DNA of 64,000 nt from Cellulosimicrobium cellulans. Its GTDB lineage: Bacteria > Actinomycetota > Actinomycetes > Actinomycetales > Cellulomonadaceae. Shown one piece after another: positions 63,129-64,000 of this stretch. Location of the stretch: the NCBI RefSeq assembly GCF_007679345.1, contig NZ_VEGH01000008.1, positions 1 to 64,000 of the forward strand, written 5' to 3'. The notes below the pieces were generated by a model. It worked only from the letters and a program-made list of their open reading frames with translations. It did no database searches and was not told where the DNA came from. The first letter of the stretch is position 1. Each line of letters begins with the position of its first letter. The translations under genes were made by a program, and so were the position numbers.

Positions 63129-64000
63129 ATGCGCAGCGAGGGGACGGCCCGCACGGGTCCGGGACGTGTCGTGGTCGTGGGCGGCGGGATGGTCGCGCAC
63201 CGGTTCGCGGAGCAGCTCGCCGCACGGACCGACGCCGGGGAGTGGCACCTCACGGTGATCGGCGAGGAGCCGCACCTGCCGTACGACCGGGTGCACCTGT
63301 CGGAGGTGTTCGCCGGCCGGGCCGACGCGGACCTGGCGCTCGCGCCCGAGGTGTGGGCGGACCCGCGGGTCGACCTGGTGACGGGCGACCCCGTGGTCGC
63401 GCTCGACCTCGCCGGGCAGACCGTGACCACCCGCGCCGGACGGGTCGAGCCGTACGACGCGCTCGTGCTGGCCACCGGGTCCCGGGCCTGGGTGCCGCGC
63501 ACCGAGGGCGTCGACCTGCCGGGCGTGCTCTGCTACCGGACGCTCGGCGACGTCACCGACCTGCGGTCCTGGGTCGCCGACCGCGCCGTCGCGCTGGGCC
63601 GCCCGCTGCGGGGCGCCGTCGTCGGCGGCGGCGTGCTCGGGCTGGAGGCCGCCGCGGCGCTGCAGAGCCTCGACGTCGCGCCGACCGTCGTGGAGTTCGC
63701 CGACCGGCTGATGGCCGTGCAGCTCGACGCGGGCGGCGGCGAGGCGCTCCGCGTCCTGGTGACGGAGCTCGGGATGGACGTGCGGACCTCCGCCGCCGCG
63801 ACCCGGGTGGTCGCCGGCGAGGACGGCCGGGTCGCGGGCCTGGAGCTGTCGACCGGTGAGACGGTGCCGGCGGACGTCGTCGTCTACTCGACCGGCATCC
63901 GGCCCCGCGACGGCCTGGCGCGGGCGGCGGGCCTCGTGGTCGCCGAGCGTGGCGGCGTCGTGGTCGGGCCCGCCTGCCGGACCTCCGACCCGGCGGTGTG
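63129..64000 (+). CDS. nirB: nitrite reductase large subunit NirB, N-terminal part (cut by window end)
   Basis: About 290 residues are visible. Start ATG at 63129: MRSEGTARTGPGRVVVVGGGMVAHRF carries the FAD Rossmann motif. LPYDRVHLSEVF, ALVLATGSRAWVPRTEGVDLPG, the second Rossmann GAVVGGGVLGLEAAAALQ and VVYSTGIRPRDGLARAAGL match the FAD/NAD(P)H domains of assimilatory nitrite reductase. The Fe-S and sirohaem parts lie beyond the window, so a related NAD(P)H-dependent rubredoxin-type reductase is still possible. A patch at 63094-63120 is relatively AT-rich and may hold the promoter. Confidence 0.85.
   Translation, partial: MRSEGTARTGPGRVVVVGGGMVAHRFAEQLAARTDAGEWHLTVIGEEPHLPYDRVHLSEVFAGRADADLALAPEVWADPRVDLVTGDPVVALDLAGQTVTTRAGRVEPYDALVLATGSRAWVPRTEGVDLPGVLCYRTLGDVTDLRSWVADRAVALGRPLRGAVVGGGVLGLEAAAALQSLDVAPTVVEFADRLMAVQLDAGGGEALRVLVTELGMDVRTSAAATRVVAGEDGRVAGLELSTGETVPADVVVYSTGIRPRDGLARAAGLVVAERGGVVVGPACRTSDPAV

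Overview
This window is a contiguous piece of a very GC-rich chromosome. Genes are tightly packed on both strands, with many GTG starts and many GTGA/ATGA stop-start overlaps. The gene content (TetR, LacI and MarR regulators, an F420-type luciferase-like oxidoreductase, a DUF6221-like protein, lipoprotein-type solute-binding proteins, GH1/GH43 sugar enzymes and a mevalonate-pathway operon) points to an actinobacterium, most likely a Cellulomonas-like member of the Micrococcales. That placement is inference; no rRNA or tRNA gene is present. No insertion sequence, CRISPR array or intact prophage is seen.

Layout. 0.07-6.3 kb: a TetR regulator divergent from a complete peptide/nickel-type ABC importer, separated by a palindromic operator. 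6.3-12.6 kb: a quinone-oxidoreductase-like enzyme, a SHOCT membrane protein, a K+ channel, an RsbW-like ATPase, a CNNM/CorC transporter and a class B penicillin-binding lipoprotein. 12.7-13.0 kb: a cyclic di-GMP-I riboswitch in front of a 56-residue ORF. 13.0-20.0 kb: a large LPG-synthase-like flippase, DUF308 and CPBP membrane proteins, and a self-regulated ABC-2 exporter operon. 20.0-24.2 kb: a copper module (cutC, copA, copZ, csoR) with a clear CsoR operator. 24.3-30.3 kb: a translationally coupled lower mevalonate operon (mevalonate kinase, diphosphomevalonate decarboxylase, phosphomevalonate kinase, type 2 IPP isomerase). It is led by a TctA-like permease and a small two-helix membrane protein; no HMG-CoA synthase or reductase is in the window.

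30.5-41.9 kb: housekeeping and redox genes, including an SDR, a family 5 uracil-DNA glycosylase, a YciO/Sua5 protein, an aldo/keto reductase with MerR, an EF-G-like GTPase, an FKBP lipoprotein, HxlR with an NmrA-like reductase, and an F420-type enzyme. Two intergenic spots carry a related CGCCGAG inverted-repeat element. 41.9-45.1 kb: iron handling (VIT1-like transporter, siderophore-interacting reductase behind an IdeR-type box) and a LapA-like pair. 45.2-48.0 kb: small, poorly conserved hypothetical genes and a probable gene remnant. 48.1-51.0 kb: MarR with an epoxide-hydrolase-like enzyme and twin operators, then nhaA behind a foldable leader RNA whose outer helix sequesters the ribosome-binding site.

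51.0-57.7 kb: a LacI-controlled oligosaccharide utilisation operon (CUT1 ABC importer, GH1, GH43) with three matching operators. 57.7-64 kb: a winged-helix protein, an FGGY gluconate-type kinase, two flavin/F420 split-barrel proteins (one apparently truncated), a dienelactone-hydrolase-like protein, an RluA pseudouridine synthase, and the start of nirB, cut by the window end.

The most unusual items are the orphan lower mevalonate operon tied to a carboxylate-permease homologue (possible mevalonate uptake), the cyclic di-GMP riboswitch controlling a tiny unknown ORF, and the nhaA leader RNA.
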